In this document: piece by piece, positions 1 to 5,151 of the stretch | How positions within the stretch are numbered: the stretch's first letter is position 1 | How the letters are laid out: each line of letters opens with the position of its first letter | NCBI GenBank assembly: GCA_030266525.1 | Contig: JAJDIC010000113.1 | Location: 1 to 5,151 of the forward strand | Direction of reading: 5' to 3' | DNA length: 5,151 bases | Origin: Desulfovibrio sp. OttesenSCG-928-G15 | GTDB lineage: Bacteria > Desulfobacterota > Desulfovibrionia > Desulfovibrionales > Desulfovibrionaceae | Translations under genes and position numbers: made by a program | The notes under the pieces: model-generated | Seen by the model: only the letters and a program-made list of their open reading frames with translations | Databases searched by the model: none | What the model was told of the DNA's origin: nothing

Positions 1-153
1 GCGCTCAATAAGAAAATCCGGGGCCAGATGCCGGTCGCGCAGCCATGTCCGGACAGGCATGCATCGCCACGAGCACACAGGCTCTGATGGTGCAGTATTC
101 CCAGCAGTCCTGTCCCTGACAGGCATCAGCGGTTTTGCTGCCGCAGACGCCAT
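1..153 (-). CDS. possible 5' part of an unrecognised gene, runs off left edge
   Basis: A minus-strand frame opens with ATG at 153-151 and stays open for 51 codons to the window edge. A GGAG sits six bases upstream of the ATG, which is a good ribosome binding site. The protein starts MASAAAKPLMPVRDRTAG and ends at the edge with RDRHLAPDFLIER. I do not recognise it. It would be the next gene downstream of the LprI-like gene on the same strand, 84 bases after that stop. Against it, an overlapping minus-strand frame (stop at 7-5) is strikingly rich in cysteine, and both cannot be the main coding frame. Third-position GC does not separate them clearly. The rest of 1-237 holds no terminator or RNA gene that I can see. 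Confidence 0.2.
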   Translation of the reverse strand, partial: MASAAAKPLMPVRDRTAGNTAPSEPVCSWRCMPVRTWLRDRHLAPDFLIER

Positions 154-237
154 GTATAGCTCCAAGGGGTGCGCATGGCAAACAGTGGGGTTCTGTTCGC
201 TTGGCCCCGCAGAACGCCTGGATGGCTCCGGCAATTC

Positions 238-1134
238 TCAGCGCGGCTTGACCAGCTTTACATACACCCCGCCAAGGGTTCCGCCAGGGGCGCAAAAGGC
301 TGGGAACGAGCGGGTAATGAGCATTTTGTTGCTTTCAATCTGTATGGCTATCGGCGCGGCCTCGGGGTGGTCCTTGTCCAGCAGAATAAGGGTGTTCTCT
401 TCCAGCCTGGCCCTGCCGGAGGCTTTGCAGGTCCAGGTTTTTCCCGGTCCGCGTCTTTCTATGGTGACATCAAAGCCGCCGGGTACGGAACGCACATCTA
501 GCTCGCCATCATCCATGGCATAGGCCCCTTCAAAGGGGGCCGGATGAGGCAGCGTATTGTCGGTCACGCCGGGGGCCGAACTTCCCGTCTGGCTGCTACC
601 GGTACCTTGCTGTCCGGTGGCTTGGGGCACTGCCCCGCTCGCAAGGGGCGCGGCAGTACCATCCTTGTCATGGGGCAGGGCCGTAGCGGGGGGACGCCTG
701 GAGACAGGGGCCGGGGCGTTTTGCTGTTGCGCTTTTGACCCTTCGGGCGGAATCTGGCCCGCTACCGGTGCCAAAGAGGCTTTGCCGGCCTGCTGGTCGG
801 CCGCTGTGGGCAAAAAACCTTCCAGAATCGCGGCGCGTCTTTCGGTAACGGCGGCGTAGGCAGCAGCCAGAGTAGGCGCGTCTTTTTCCGCTTTGGCTTC
901 GATATCGCGCGCTCGTTGCAGCCAGTCCCGCTGTTCAATAAGAAGTGTTTCATAGTCCTTCTTGGGCAGGGCTTTGCGCAGTTTTTCCCATATATGTACC
1001 AGCCGCTTGTCGGCTGTGGCAAAGGCAGGACTTTCAGCTACAAAGCGTTTGTACTCCGCGTCAGAAAGGGCAGAAGCGGAAAAGGGCAGGACAAGCAGCA
1101 AGAGGGTGGCGGCAATGCCAAGTTTTGTGCGCAT
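238..1134 (-). CDS. exported LprI/DUF1311-like protein with C-terminal two-Cys domain
   Basis: Predicted 298-residue periplasmic or secreted protein. ATG at 1134 is chosen because GGGGGA lies seven bases upstream; an in-frame TTG five codons earlier has no such site. Residues 1-22 form a signal peptide (MRTK, then a run of Leu/Ala, then SASA before LSD); there is no lipobox Cys. Residues 27-108 are helical and resemble the LprI/DUF1311 lysozyme-inhibitor-type domain, with the pattern A-x2-RL-x3-W-x-KL, later EQRDWLQRARD and a closing AVTERRAAILE. The cysteines usual in that family are missing here. Residues 109-199 are a low-complexity Ala/Gln/Pro/Gly/Ser/Thr linker. Residues 200-298 look like a small beta domain with FEGAY near its start and two cysteines, C236 and C281, which could form a disulfide. 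Lysozyme inhibition is the family name, not something shown here. It follows rfbA on the same strand after 90 bases. The coding region is well supported; function is uncertain. Confidence 0.85.
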   Translation of the reverse strand: MRTKLGIAATLLLLVLPFSASALSDAEYKRFVAESPAFATADKRLVHIWEKLRKALPKKDYETLLIEQRDWLQRARDIEAKAEKDAPTLAAAYAAVTERRAAILEGFLPTAADQQAGKASLAPVAGQIPPEGSKAQQQNAPAPVSRRPPATALPHDKDGTAAPLASGAVPQATGQQGTGSSQTGSSAPGVTDNTLPHPAPFEGAYAMDDGELDVRSVPGGFDVTIERRGPGKTWTCKASGRARLEENTLILLDKDHPEAAPIAIQIESNKMLITRSFPAFCAPGGTLGGVYVKLVKPR

Positions 1135-1224
1135 GGGCGTTTCCCCCAATCGGTTTACGGTCTTTGCCCGCTGCTAAACGGCAAATCTCACGGAGTACCG
1201 CTTGCAGAGCAGCAAAAGGAGAGT

Positions 1225-2112
1225 TTAGCGGTTGTCGTCTACAAGAGAAAGCAGGTATTGCCCGTAACCGGTCTTGGCAAGAGCCGAGGCAAGGTCTTTC
1301 AGTTCGGCATTGCTTATGTAGCCGCGCCGCCAGGCAATTTCTTCCGGACAGGCTATTTTGAGCGCCTGGCGGGTTTCCACTGCCTGAACAAAGGTTCCGG
1401 CGGCAAGCAGGGCATCGTGTGTGCCTGTGTCCAGCCATGCAATGCCCCGGCCAAGCAGTTCGGCCCGCAACGCGCCTTTTGCCAGGTAGGCATTGTTTAC
1501 GTCGGTGATTTCCAGCTCGCCTCTGGCAGAGGGCTTGATGTTTCCGGCAATGTCGATAACGCCGGAATCGTAAAAGTACAAGCCGGTCACCGCGTAGTTT
1601 GATTTGGGCTGCGCGGGCTTTTCTTCTATGCCAAACACAGTGCCCTGCGCGTCAAACTCCAGAACGCCATAGCGCTCCGGGTCCCTTACGTGGTAGCCGA
1701 AAACAGTTGCCCCGCTTGGGTGGCGCATGGCCCGGTGCATGGCGGCGCTAAGACCCTGCCCAAAAAAGATATTATCGCCAAGAACAAGGCAGGTGTTGCT
1801 CTCGCCGATAAAGTCTGCGGCAAGCAGAAATGCCTGGGCTATGCCTTTGGGTTCCGCCTGCTCAATGTAGCTGAACTTGCAGCCCCACTGCCTGCCGTCA
1901 CGCAAAAGGTTTTGAAAAGTGGGGAGGTCTCGCGGGGTGGAAATAATGCAGATGTCGCGAATGCCCGCCAGCATCAGCACGGAAAGGGGGTAATATACCA
2001 TAGGCTTGTCATACACCGGCAGCATCTGTTTGCTCAGGCTGAGCGTGAGCGGATGCAGGCGGGTTCCCGAACCTCCGGCCAGAACAATACCCTTCCATGT
2101 GGTAGTAGACAT
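1225..2112 (-). CDS. rfbA: glucose-1-phosphate thymidylyltransferase (RmlA)
   Basis: Joins glucose-1-phosphate and dTTP to give dTDP-glucose and pyrophosphate, the first step of dTDP-L-rhamnose and related sugar synthesis for O-antigen or other surface glycans; cytoplasmic. The 295 residues match the usual family length of about 290. Visible motifs are the nucleotide-binding [11 protein letters not shown] (13-23), [17 protein letters not shown] (27-43), [12 protein letters not shown] (84-95), the metal-binding LGDNIFFG (111-118, Asp113), [12 protein letters not shown] (142-153), EEKP (163-166), [11 protein letters not shown] (172-182), [10 protein letters not shown] (197-206) and AWLDTGTHD (225-233). 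All expected key residues appear intact. The ATG at 2112 is chosen over a start at 2166 because AGGAGG lies six bases before it and the family starts with a short N-terminus before GIVLAGG. No rfbB, rfbC or rfbD is present, so the rest of the pathway must lie elsewhere. It is divergent from cydA. Confidence 0.97.
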   Translation of the reverse strand: MSTTTWKGIVLAGGSGTRLHPLTLSLSKQMLPVYDKPMVYYPLSVLMLAGIRDICIISTPRDLPTFQNLLRDGRQWGCKFSYIEQAEPKGIAQAFLLAADFIGESNTCLVLGDNIFFGQGLSAAMHRAMRHPSGATVFGYHVRDPERYGVLEFDAQGTVFGIEEKPAQPKSNYAVTGLYFYDSGVIDIAGNIKPSARGELEITDVNNAYLAKGALRAELLGRGIAWLDTGTHDALLAAGTFVQAVETRQALKIACPEEIAWRRGYISNAELKDLASALAKTGYGQYLLSLVDDNR

Positions 2113-2169
2113 GCAACCTCCTGAACGTGAGAAAAATATATCCATTCCAATAACATAATTTGCCACAAA

Positions 2170-2175
2170 AATATA
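2170..2175 (-). promoter_or_regulatory. candidate -10 box for rfbA
   Basis: Read on the minus strand this is TATATT, a five-of-six match to the sigma-70 -10 consensus, inside a strongly AT-rich stretch. Transcription would start near 2163, giving a leader of about 50 bases before the rfbA ATG. No good -35 box lies at the right distance. A second TATATT at 2140-2135 is equally good but would leave only about 15 bases of leader. The assignment is tentative. Confidence 0.25.
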
Positions 2176-2221
2176 TGTACAAACAGATCTTTGCGTGCTA
2201 TCAGGAATTATTACTGTTAGT

Positions 2222-2255
2222 GACCGCTCTTAAACTCCACCGATCGCTCTTTACC
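2222..2255. repeat. pair of 14-bp direct repeats with 20-bp period
   Basis: GACCGCTCTTAAAC at 2222-2235 and GATCGCTCTTTACC at 2242-2255 match at 11 of 14 positions, with a perfectly shared CGCTCTT core. Their starts are 20 bp apart, close to two helical turns, so both copies face the same side of the DNA. They lie just upstream of the candidate cydA promoter, centred about 68 and 48 bases before its predicted start. That is where activator dimers or a two-component regulator often bind. I recognise no known regulator motif; Rex-, FNR- and HcpR-type palindromes were not seen. Confidence 0.4.
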
Positions 2256-2260
2256 CTCAA

Positions 2261-2289
2261 TGGAAATGTGATAGGGTGGATTGTATATA
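2261..2289 (+). promoter_or_regulatory. candidate sigma-70 promoter for cydAB
   Basis: TGGAAA at 2261-2266 (four of six against TTGACA) is followed by a 17-base spacer and TATATA at 2284-2289 (four of six against TATAAT). Transcription would begin near 2296, leaving a leader of about 90 bases before cydA. The modest match would suit a promoter that needs an activator, and the direct repeats at 2222-2255 lie in a suitable place for one. The leader itself holds only weak hairpins, and GCAATT occurs in it twice, 11 bp apart (2328 and 2339). Confidence 0.35.
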
Positions 2290-2385
2290 TGCATTGCGCG
2301 AGCCGTGGTTTTTGCGGGGCGCTGCCGGCAATTTTGTCGCAATTCGGGAAGGGCGCGGGCCTTTCTCCAGGCAAAGGGGTTGATT

Positions 2386-3834
2386 ATGGACGTTGTGTTG
2401 TTGTCGCGCTTGCAGTTCGCGGTAACGGTATTCTTCCATTTTGTCTTTGTGCCGCTCACTCTGGGGCTTTCCATGCTTCTTGCGATCATGGAAACAGTAT
2501 ATGTTCGCACAGGGAACGAGCAGTATAAAAGAATGGCCAAGTTCTGGGGCAAACTTTTTTTAATCAACTTTGTGCTGGGCGTTGTTACCGGTATCACGCT
2601 GGAGTTTCAGTTTGGCACCAACTGGGCGAACTACTCACACGGCGTGGGCGATATTTTCGGCTCCATCCTGGCCATAGAGGCCACGCTGGCCTTTTTTCTG
2701 GAGTCCACCTTCATTGCGGTCTGGCATTTCGGGTGGGAGCGCATATCCAAAAAAGCCCACTGTTTTGCCATATGGATGGTGGCCCTCGCCGGTAACCTTT
2801 CTGCCGTGTGGATTATTATTGCCAACGGCTGGATGCAGAATCCGCTCGGCTCGGAGTTTGTCGACGGCAAGGCCATTTTGACCGATTTCTGGGCCGTTAT
2901 TTCCAACCCCTTCGCCTGGAGCATGTTTTTTCACACCATTCTGGCCTCGTGGATGCTGGGGGGCTTCTTCATGCTCGGCATTTCCGCCTGGCACCTGGTG
3001 CGTGGCAATGAGCAGGACTTTTTCGGCAAGTCGTACAGGATGGCTGCCGTGTGGACCCTGTTTTTTGCCTGCGCAGTCGCCCTGCAAGGGCACAGCCATG
3101 GCATGACTGTGACAAAATACCAGCCCACCAAGCTTGCAGCCATGGAGTCGCACTGGGAAAGCGCTTCCCCGGCCCCCATGTATTTGCTGGTCTTGCCCAA
3201 CGAGGCGAAAAAGGAAAACTATTTTGAATTGTTGCCCATACCCGGACTGCTCAGCTTTTTGGCCTATGGCGATTTCAGTGCCGAAGTGAAGGGCCTGAAC
3301 GAGCTTGCCCCGAAAGACTTTGCCGAGTTTCAGGAAAAAACCGGCTATGATCCGGCAAAACCGGTGGTAATCATGGCCGACGGGGAAGCGATTGAGCGAC
3401 CAATCAAACCGGAAGACGCCATGCCCCCGGTTTTGATAACCTTTTTGTCATTTCGTCTGATGGTCGGGCTGGGCACTCTTTTCCCCCTGCTGGCTTTCAT
3501 GGCCCTGTACTGGCGCAAGAGCATTGGTCAACGGCCCGGGTTTACGCGCATTTTGCTGTACGCCATACCGCTGCCCTATATAGCGATTATGGCGGGCTGG
3601 ACCGTAGCCGAAGTCGGTCGCCAGCCCTGGATTGTGAACAAACTCATGCTGACGGTGCAGGGCATTTCCGCCGTGCCCGCATCCAGCGTGGCAGCGTCGC
3701 TTGGGGCGTTTATCGTCATTTACGGCCTGCTTGGGGCACTGGATATTTACCTTTTGCGCAAATTCGCTATCAAGGGCCCGGCCCCGCTCGCTGCGGGCGC
3801 GGAAGCCGAAACTTCGTCCGCACCGGCCGCATAA
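2386..3834 (+). CDS. cydA: cytochrome bd quinol oxidase subunit I
   Basis: Integral membrane subunit that oxidises quinol and carries hemes b558, b595 and d, reducing oxygen to water. It has 482 residues. ATG at 2386 follows AAAGGGG with six bases between, and the protein then starts like the family (SRLQFAVTVFFHF); in-frame upstream codons from 2281 lack this. By alignment from memory with E. coli CydA: His18 (b595 ligand, His19 there), Glu98 and Glu106 in the AIEATLAFFLEST segment, His183 and Met359 in FRLMVG (b558 ligands), Lys249 and Glu254 in PTKLAAMESHWE (quinol site), and Glu409 with GRQPW at 411-415. All appear present. The Q-loop from Glu254 to Met359 is 105 residues, between the short and long classes as I recall them. 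About nine hydrophobic helices are visible. The C-terminus (465-482) is an Ala/Glu/Pro/Ser tail. It heads an operon with cydB. Confidence 0.98.
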   Translation: MDVVLLSRLQFAVTVFFHFVFVPLTLGLSMLLAIMETVYVRTGNEQYKRMAKFWGKLFLINFVLGVVTGITLEFQFGTNWANYSHGVGDIFGSILAIEATLAFFLESTFIAVWHFGWERISKKAHCFAIWMVALAGNLSAVWIIIANGWMQNPLGSEFVDGKAILTDFWAVISNPFAWSMFFHTILASWMLGGFFMLGISAWHLVRGNEQDFFGKSYRMAAVWTLFFACAVALQGHSHGMTVTKYQPTKLAAMESHWESASPAPMYLLVLPNEAKKENYFELLPIPGLLSFLAYGDFSAEVKGLNELAPKDFAEFQEKTGYDPAKPVVIMADGEAIERPIKPEDAMPPVLITFLSFRLMVGLGTLFPLLAFMALYWRKSIGQRPGFTRILLYAIPLPYIAIMAGWTVAEVGRQPWIVNKLMLTVQGISAVPASSVAASLGAFIVIYGLLGALDIYLLRKFAIKGPAPLAAGAEAETSSAPAA

Positions 3835-3846
3835 AGGAAGACGAAA

Positions 3847-4896
3847 ATGTCCGAAATACTCAGTCATGAAAATTTGCAGGTCATCTGGTTTCTGCTTTGG
3901 GGTCTTTTGTGGGGTATTTACTTTATGCTGGACGGCTTTGACCTCGGCATGGGAACCCTTTTGCCCTTCATAACAAGAACGGATGAGGAGCGGCGGGTCA
4001 TATTTAACGCTACAGCGCCGTTTTGGGACGGTAATGAGGTCTGGCTTATTACTGCCGGGGGGGTGACCTTTGCCGCCTTTCCCCTGGCCTATGCCGTTAT
4101 GTTCAGCGCTTTGTACGCACCGCTGCTCATACTGCTGTTTGCCCTGATTTTCCGGGCCGTGGCCCTTGAATTTCGCCGCAAGATAGACCACCCCCGTTGG
4201 CGCGGGCTTTGGGACGCAGTGCTCTTTCTGGGCAGCGTTTTACCGGCGCTTCTTCTGGGAGTGGCCTTTGCCAACCTTTTTCAGGGAATTCCCATCAACG
4301 AGGCCGGGGTATACATGGGGAACCTGATCTCCCTGTTGAACATATACGGTCTTTTGGGCGGGGTATTGTTTGTGGTCATGTTTGCCCTGCACGGGGCCAT
4401 CTGGCTTGCCATCAAGTCGGAAGGCGAGGTGCATGCAAGGGCGCTTGCTGCGGCCCGGGGCCTGTGGCCCGTGCTGCTCGGCCTGGCCCTGGCTTTTTTA
4501 ATGGCCTCCTCGCACTACACACCGCTGTACGCGAACTATTCTCACACCCCTGCGCTCATGGTCATTCCCATTGTGGCCGTGGTGCTGTTCCTGCTGGTGC
4601 GCCTGCTGTTGGAAAGCACCATGCTCTGGTCTGCCTTTTTCGCAAGCGGCGGCTTCATCCTGCTGATTACGCTGTTTGGCGTAATCGGCATGTTTCCGGC
4701 CATCATTCCTTCCAGCCTTACGCCGGAGGCCAGCATTACCGTAGCCAAGGCCGCATCGTCGCAACTGACCCTGACAATCATGCTGGCTGTGGCCCTGATT
4801 TGTGTGCCCGTGGTCATAGGCTACCAGACCTGGGTATATACTATCTTCTCGCACAAGGTGACCAAGGAAGAACTGGATTCCGAGCATTCGTATTAG
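3847..4896 (+). CDS. cydB: cytochrome bd quinol oxidase subunit II
   Basis: Second membrane subunit of the bd oxidase, needed for stability and for heme and oxygen or proton access to subunit I. It has 349 residues, slightly shorter than the E. coli protein (about 380). It starts 12 bases after the cydA stop; AAGGAAG overlaps and follows that stop and serves as ribosome binding site, so the genes are probably translationally coupled. Visible family motifs are YFMLDGFDLGMG (25-36, Asp29), APFWDGNEVWLITAGG (57-72, with Trp60, Asp61, Glu64), LYAPLL (89-94), FRAVALEFRRK (102-112) and the C-terminal GYQTWVYTIF. Eight or so hydrophobic helices can be traced. No small hydrophobic CydX-like reading frame follows in the 255 bases that remain. 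Confidence 0.98.
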   Translation: MSEILSHENLQVIWFLLWGLLWGIYFMLDGFDLGMGTLLPFITRTDEERRVIFNATAPFWDGNEVWLITAGGVTFAAFPLAYAVMFSALYAPLLILLFALIFRAVALEFRRKIDHPRWRGLWDAVLFLGSVLPALLLGVAFANLFQGIPINEAGVYMGNLISLLNIYGLLGGVLFVVMFALHGAIWLAIKSEGEVHARALAAARGLWPVLLGLALAFLMASSHYTPLYANYSHTPALMVIPIVAVVLFLLVRLLLESTMLWSAFFASGGFILLITLFGVIGMFPAIIPSSLTPEASITVAKAASSQLTLTIMLAVALICVPVVIGYQTWVYTIFSHKVTKEELDSEHSY

Positions 4897-5014
4897 ATAG
4901 CGCAGTCACGAGATGTCTTTTGCCCTCTGCCCGTGTTGCGACAGAACCCCACGAAGGTCATGGACGAAAGAGTCCGTTCCCTCCTGGTGAACCTCTCGCG
5001 CCTTGGCAGAGAAC

Positions 5015-5026
5015 ATGTATATACAT
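5015..5026. repeat. perfect 12-bp palindrome downstream of cydB
   Basis: ATGTATATACAT reads the same on both strands. It lies about 120 bases past the cydB stop, in a region without a supported gene. It could be an operator for something transcribed from here, or simply an AT-rich chance palindrome. Related but imperfect sequences occur at 2171-2180 and 2283-2294 in the cydA upstream region. Confidence 0.3.
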
Positions 5027-5045
5027 TTCAATGGTAAAATGCTCC

Positions 5046-5061
5046 AAGCGCAGGGGCGCTT
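5046..5061. repeat. small hairpin overlapping the larger one
   Basis: AAGCGC at 5046-5051 and GCGCTT at 5056-5061 can form a 6-bp stem with a four-base loop. The right arm is also part of the left arm of the larger hairpin at 5053-5089, so the two structures cannot form together. Confidence 0.35.
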
Positions 5062-5089
5062 CTCCGCCTTTTCGGCAGGGAAGCGCCCC
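5053..5089. terminator. strong hairpin, possible terminator after cydB
   Basis: GGGGCGCTTC at 5053-5062 pairs perfectly with GAAGCGCCCC at 5080-5089. Pairing continues inward (T5063-G5079 wobble, C5064-G5078, one C-A mismatch, then GCC 5066-5068 with GGC 5074-5076), leaving a five-base loop. Such a stem is very stable. There is no T-run after it on the plus strand; on the minus strand a short TTTT comes about a dozen bases later. It lies between cydB and a possible converging gene, so a two-way terminator or RNA-stabilising 3' end is likely, but the missing U-tract makes intrinsic termination uncertain. Confidence 0.45.
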
Positions 5090-5121
5090 AGGCTACTCTC
5101 CATCACTCTTCGCCGCAGCGT

Positions 5122-5151
5122 CTACTCATCAATATCAATCCACTGCAAGGC
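5122..5151 (-). CDS. possible 3' end of a converging gene, runs off right edge
   Basis: A minus-strand frame enters from the right edge and ends ALQWIDIDE followed by TAG at 5124-5122. An acidic C-terminus and the hairpin 33 bases downstream fit a gene end, but nine codons without a stop could easily be chance. No function can be assigned. Confidence 0.2.
   Translation of the reverse strand, partial: ALQWIDIDE

Noticed and set aside
59..523. 154-codon plus-strand frame at the left end
   Set aside because: Most of it is antisense to the LprI-like gene, and the part before 238 shows no motif.
990..999. ATATATGTAC, repeated exactly at 2171-2180
   Set aside because: One copy lies inside the LprI-like coding region; a shared AT-rich 10-mer is weak evidence of a site.
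1163..1185. Inverted repeat TTTGCC/GGCAAA between rfbA and the LprI-like gene
   Set aside because: Only 6 bp with an 11-base loop and no T-run on either strand, so it is not a credible terminator.
916..1602. 228-codon plus-strand frame opposite the LprI-like gene and rfbA
   Set aside because: It is antisense to two well-supported genes, has no family motif, and its length fits the lack of stops opposite GC-rich codons.
3448..4191. 247-codon minus-strand frame across the cydA-cydB junction
   Set aside because: It lies opposite clear cydA and cydB coding sequence and its translation is rich in Gly, Arg, Lys and His with no recognisable domain.
4962..4979. GGACGAAAGAGTCC resembling part of a hammerhead ribozyme
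   Set aside because: The GAAA and GUCC elements are in the wrong order and no CUGAUGA core is present; it is only a 4-bp hairpin.
4960..5037. 25-codon plus-strand frame as a possible CydX
   Set aside because: The product (MDERVRSLLVNLSRLG and onward) has no membrane helix and lacks the Trp-rich hydrophobic pattern of CydX; the AGG is too close to the ATG.
4906..5106. 66-codon minus-strand frame after cydB
   Set aside because: It starts with GTG or ATG without a clear ribosome binding site, spans the strong hairpin, and its product resembles nothing I know.

Overview
The window looks like part of a chromosome from a Gram-negative, probably anaerobic or microaerophilic bacterium of the Desulfovibrio type. 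That assignment is inference: it rests on moderately high GC with GC-rich third positions, strong Shine-Dalgarno sites, and a stand-alone cydA-cydB pair with a CydA of 482 residues. No rRNA, tRNA, mobile element or CRISPR array was seen.

Layout. Positions 1-237 hold no gene I can name; two overlapping minus-strand frames there are weak candidates, one with a good ribosome binding site and one very rich in cysteine. On the minus strand, 1134-238 encodes an exported LprI/DUF1311-like protein with an N-terminal helical domain, a long low-complexity linker and a C-terminal two-cysteine beta-type domain. Upstream of it on the same strand, 2112-1225 encodes glucose-1-phosphate thymidylyltransferase (RfbA/RmlA), the first enzyme of dTDP-sugar synthesis. 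An AT-rich divergent intergenic region (2113-2385) carries a candidate cydA promoter and a pair of direct repeats exactly 20 bp apart. On the plus strand, cydA (2386-3834) and cydB (3847-4896) form a tight two-gene operon for the cytochrome bd quinol oxidase. Positions 4897-5151 hold a 12-bp palindrome, a strong hairpin with a competing alternative hairpin, and possibly the last codons of a converging minus-strand gene.

How the genes work together. CydA and CydB form the membrane core of one enzyme that oxidises quinol and reduces oxygen to water; in anaerobes this is usually an oxygen-defence or microaerobic respiration system. No cydX, cydC or cydD is visible. RfbA and the LprI-like protein both relate to the cell envelope (surface polysaccharide precursor and periplasm), but a functional link between them is only suggested by shared strand and a 90-bp gap.

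The core genes are ordinary and well supported. I do not see convincing evidence for a wholly new system. The points worth a second look are the intermediate-length CydA Q-loop, the 20-bp spaced repeats before cydA, the switch-like hairpins after cydB, and the cysteine-rich frame at the left edge.
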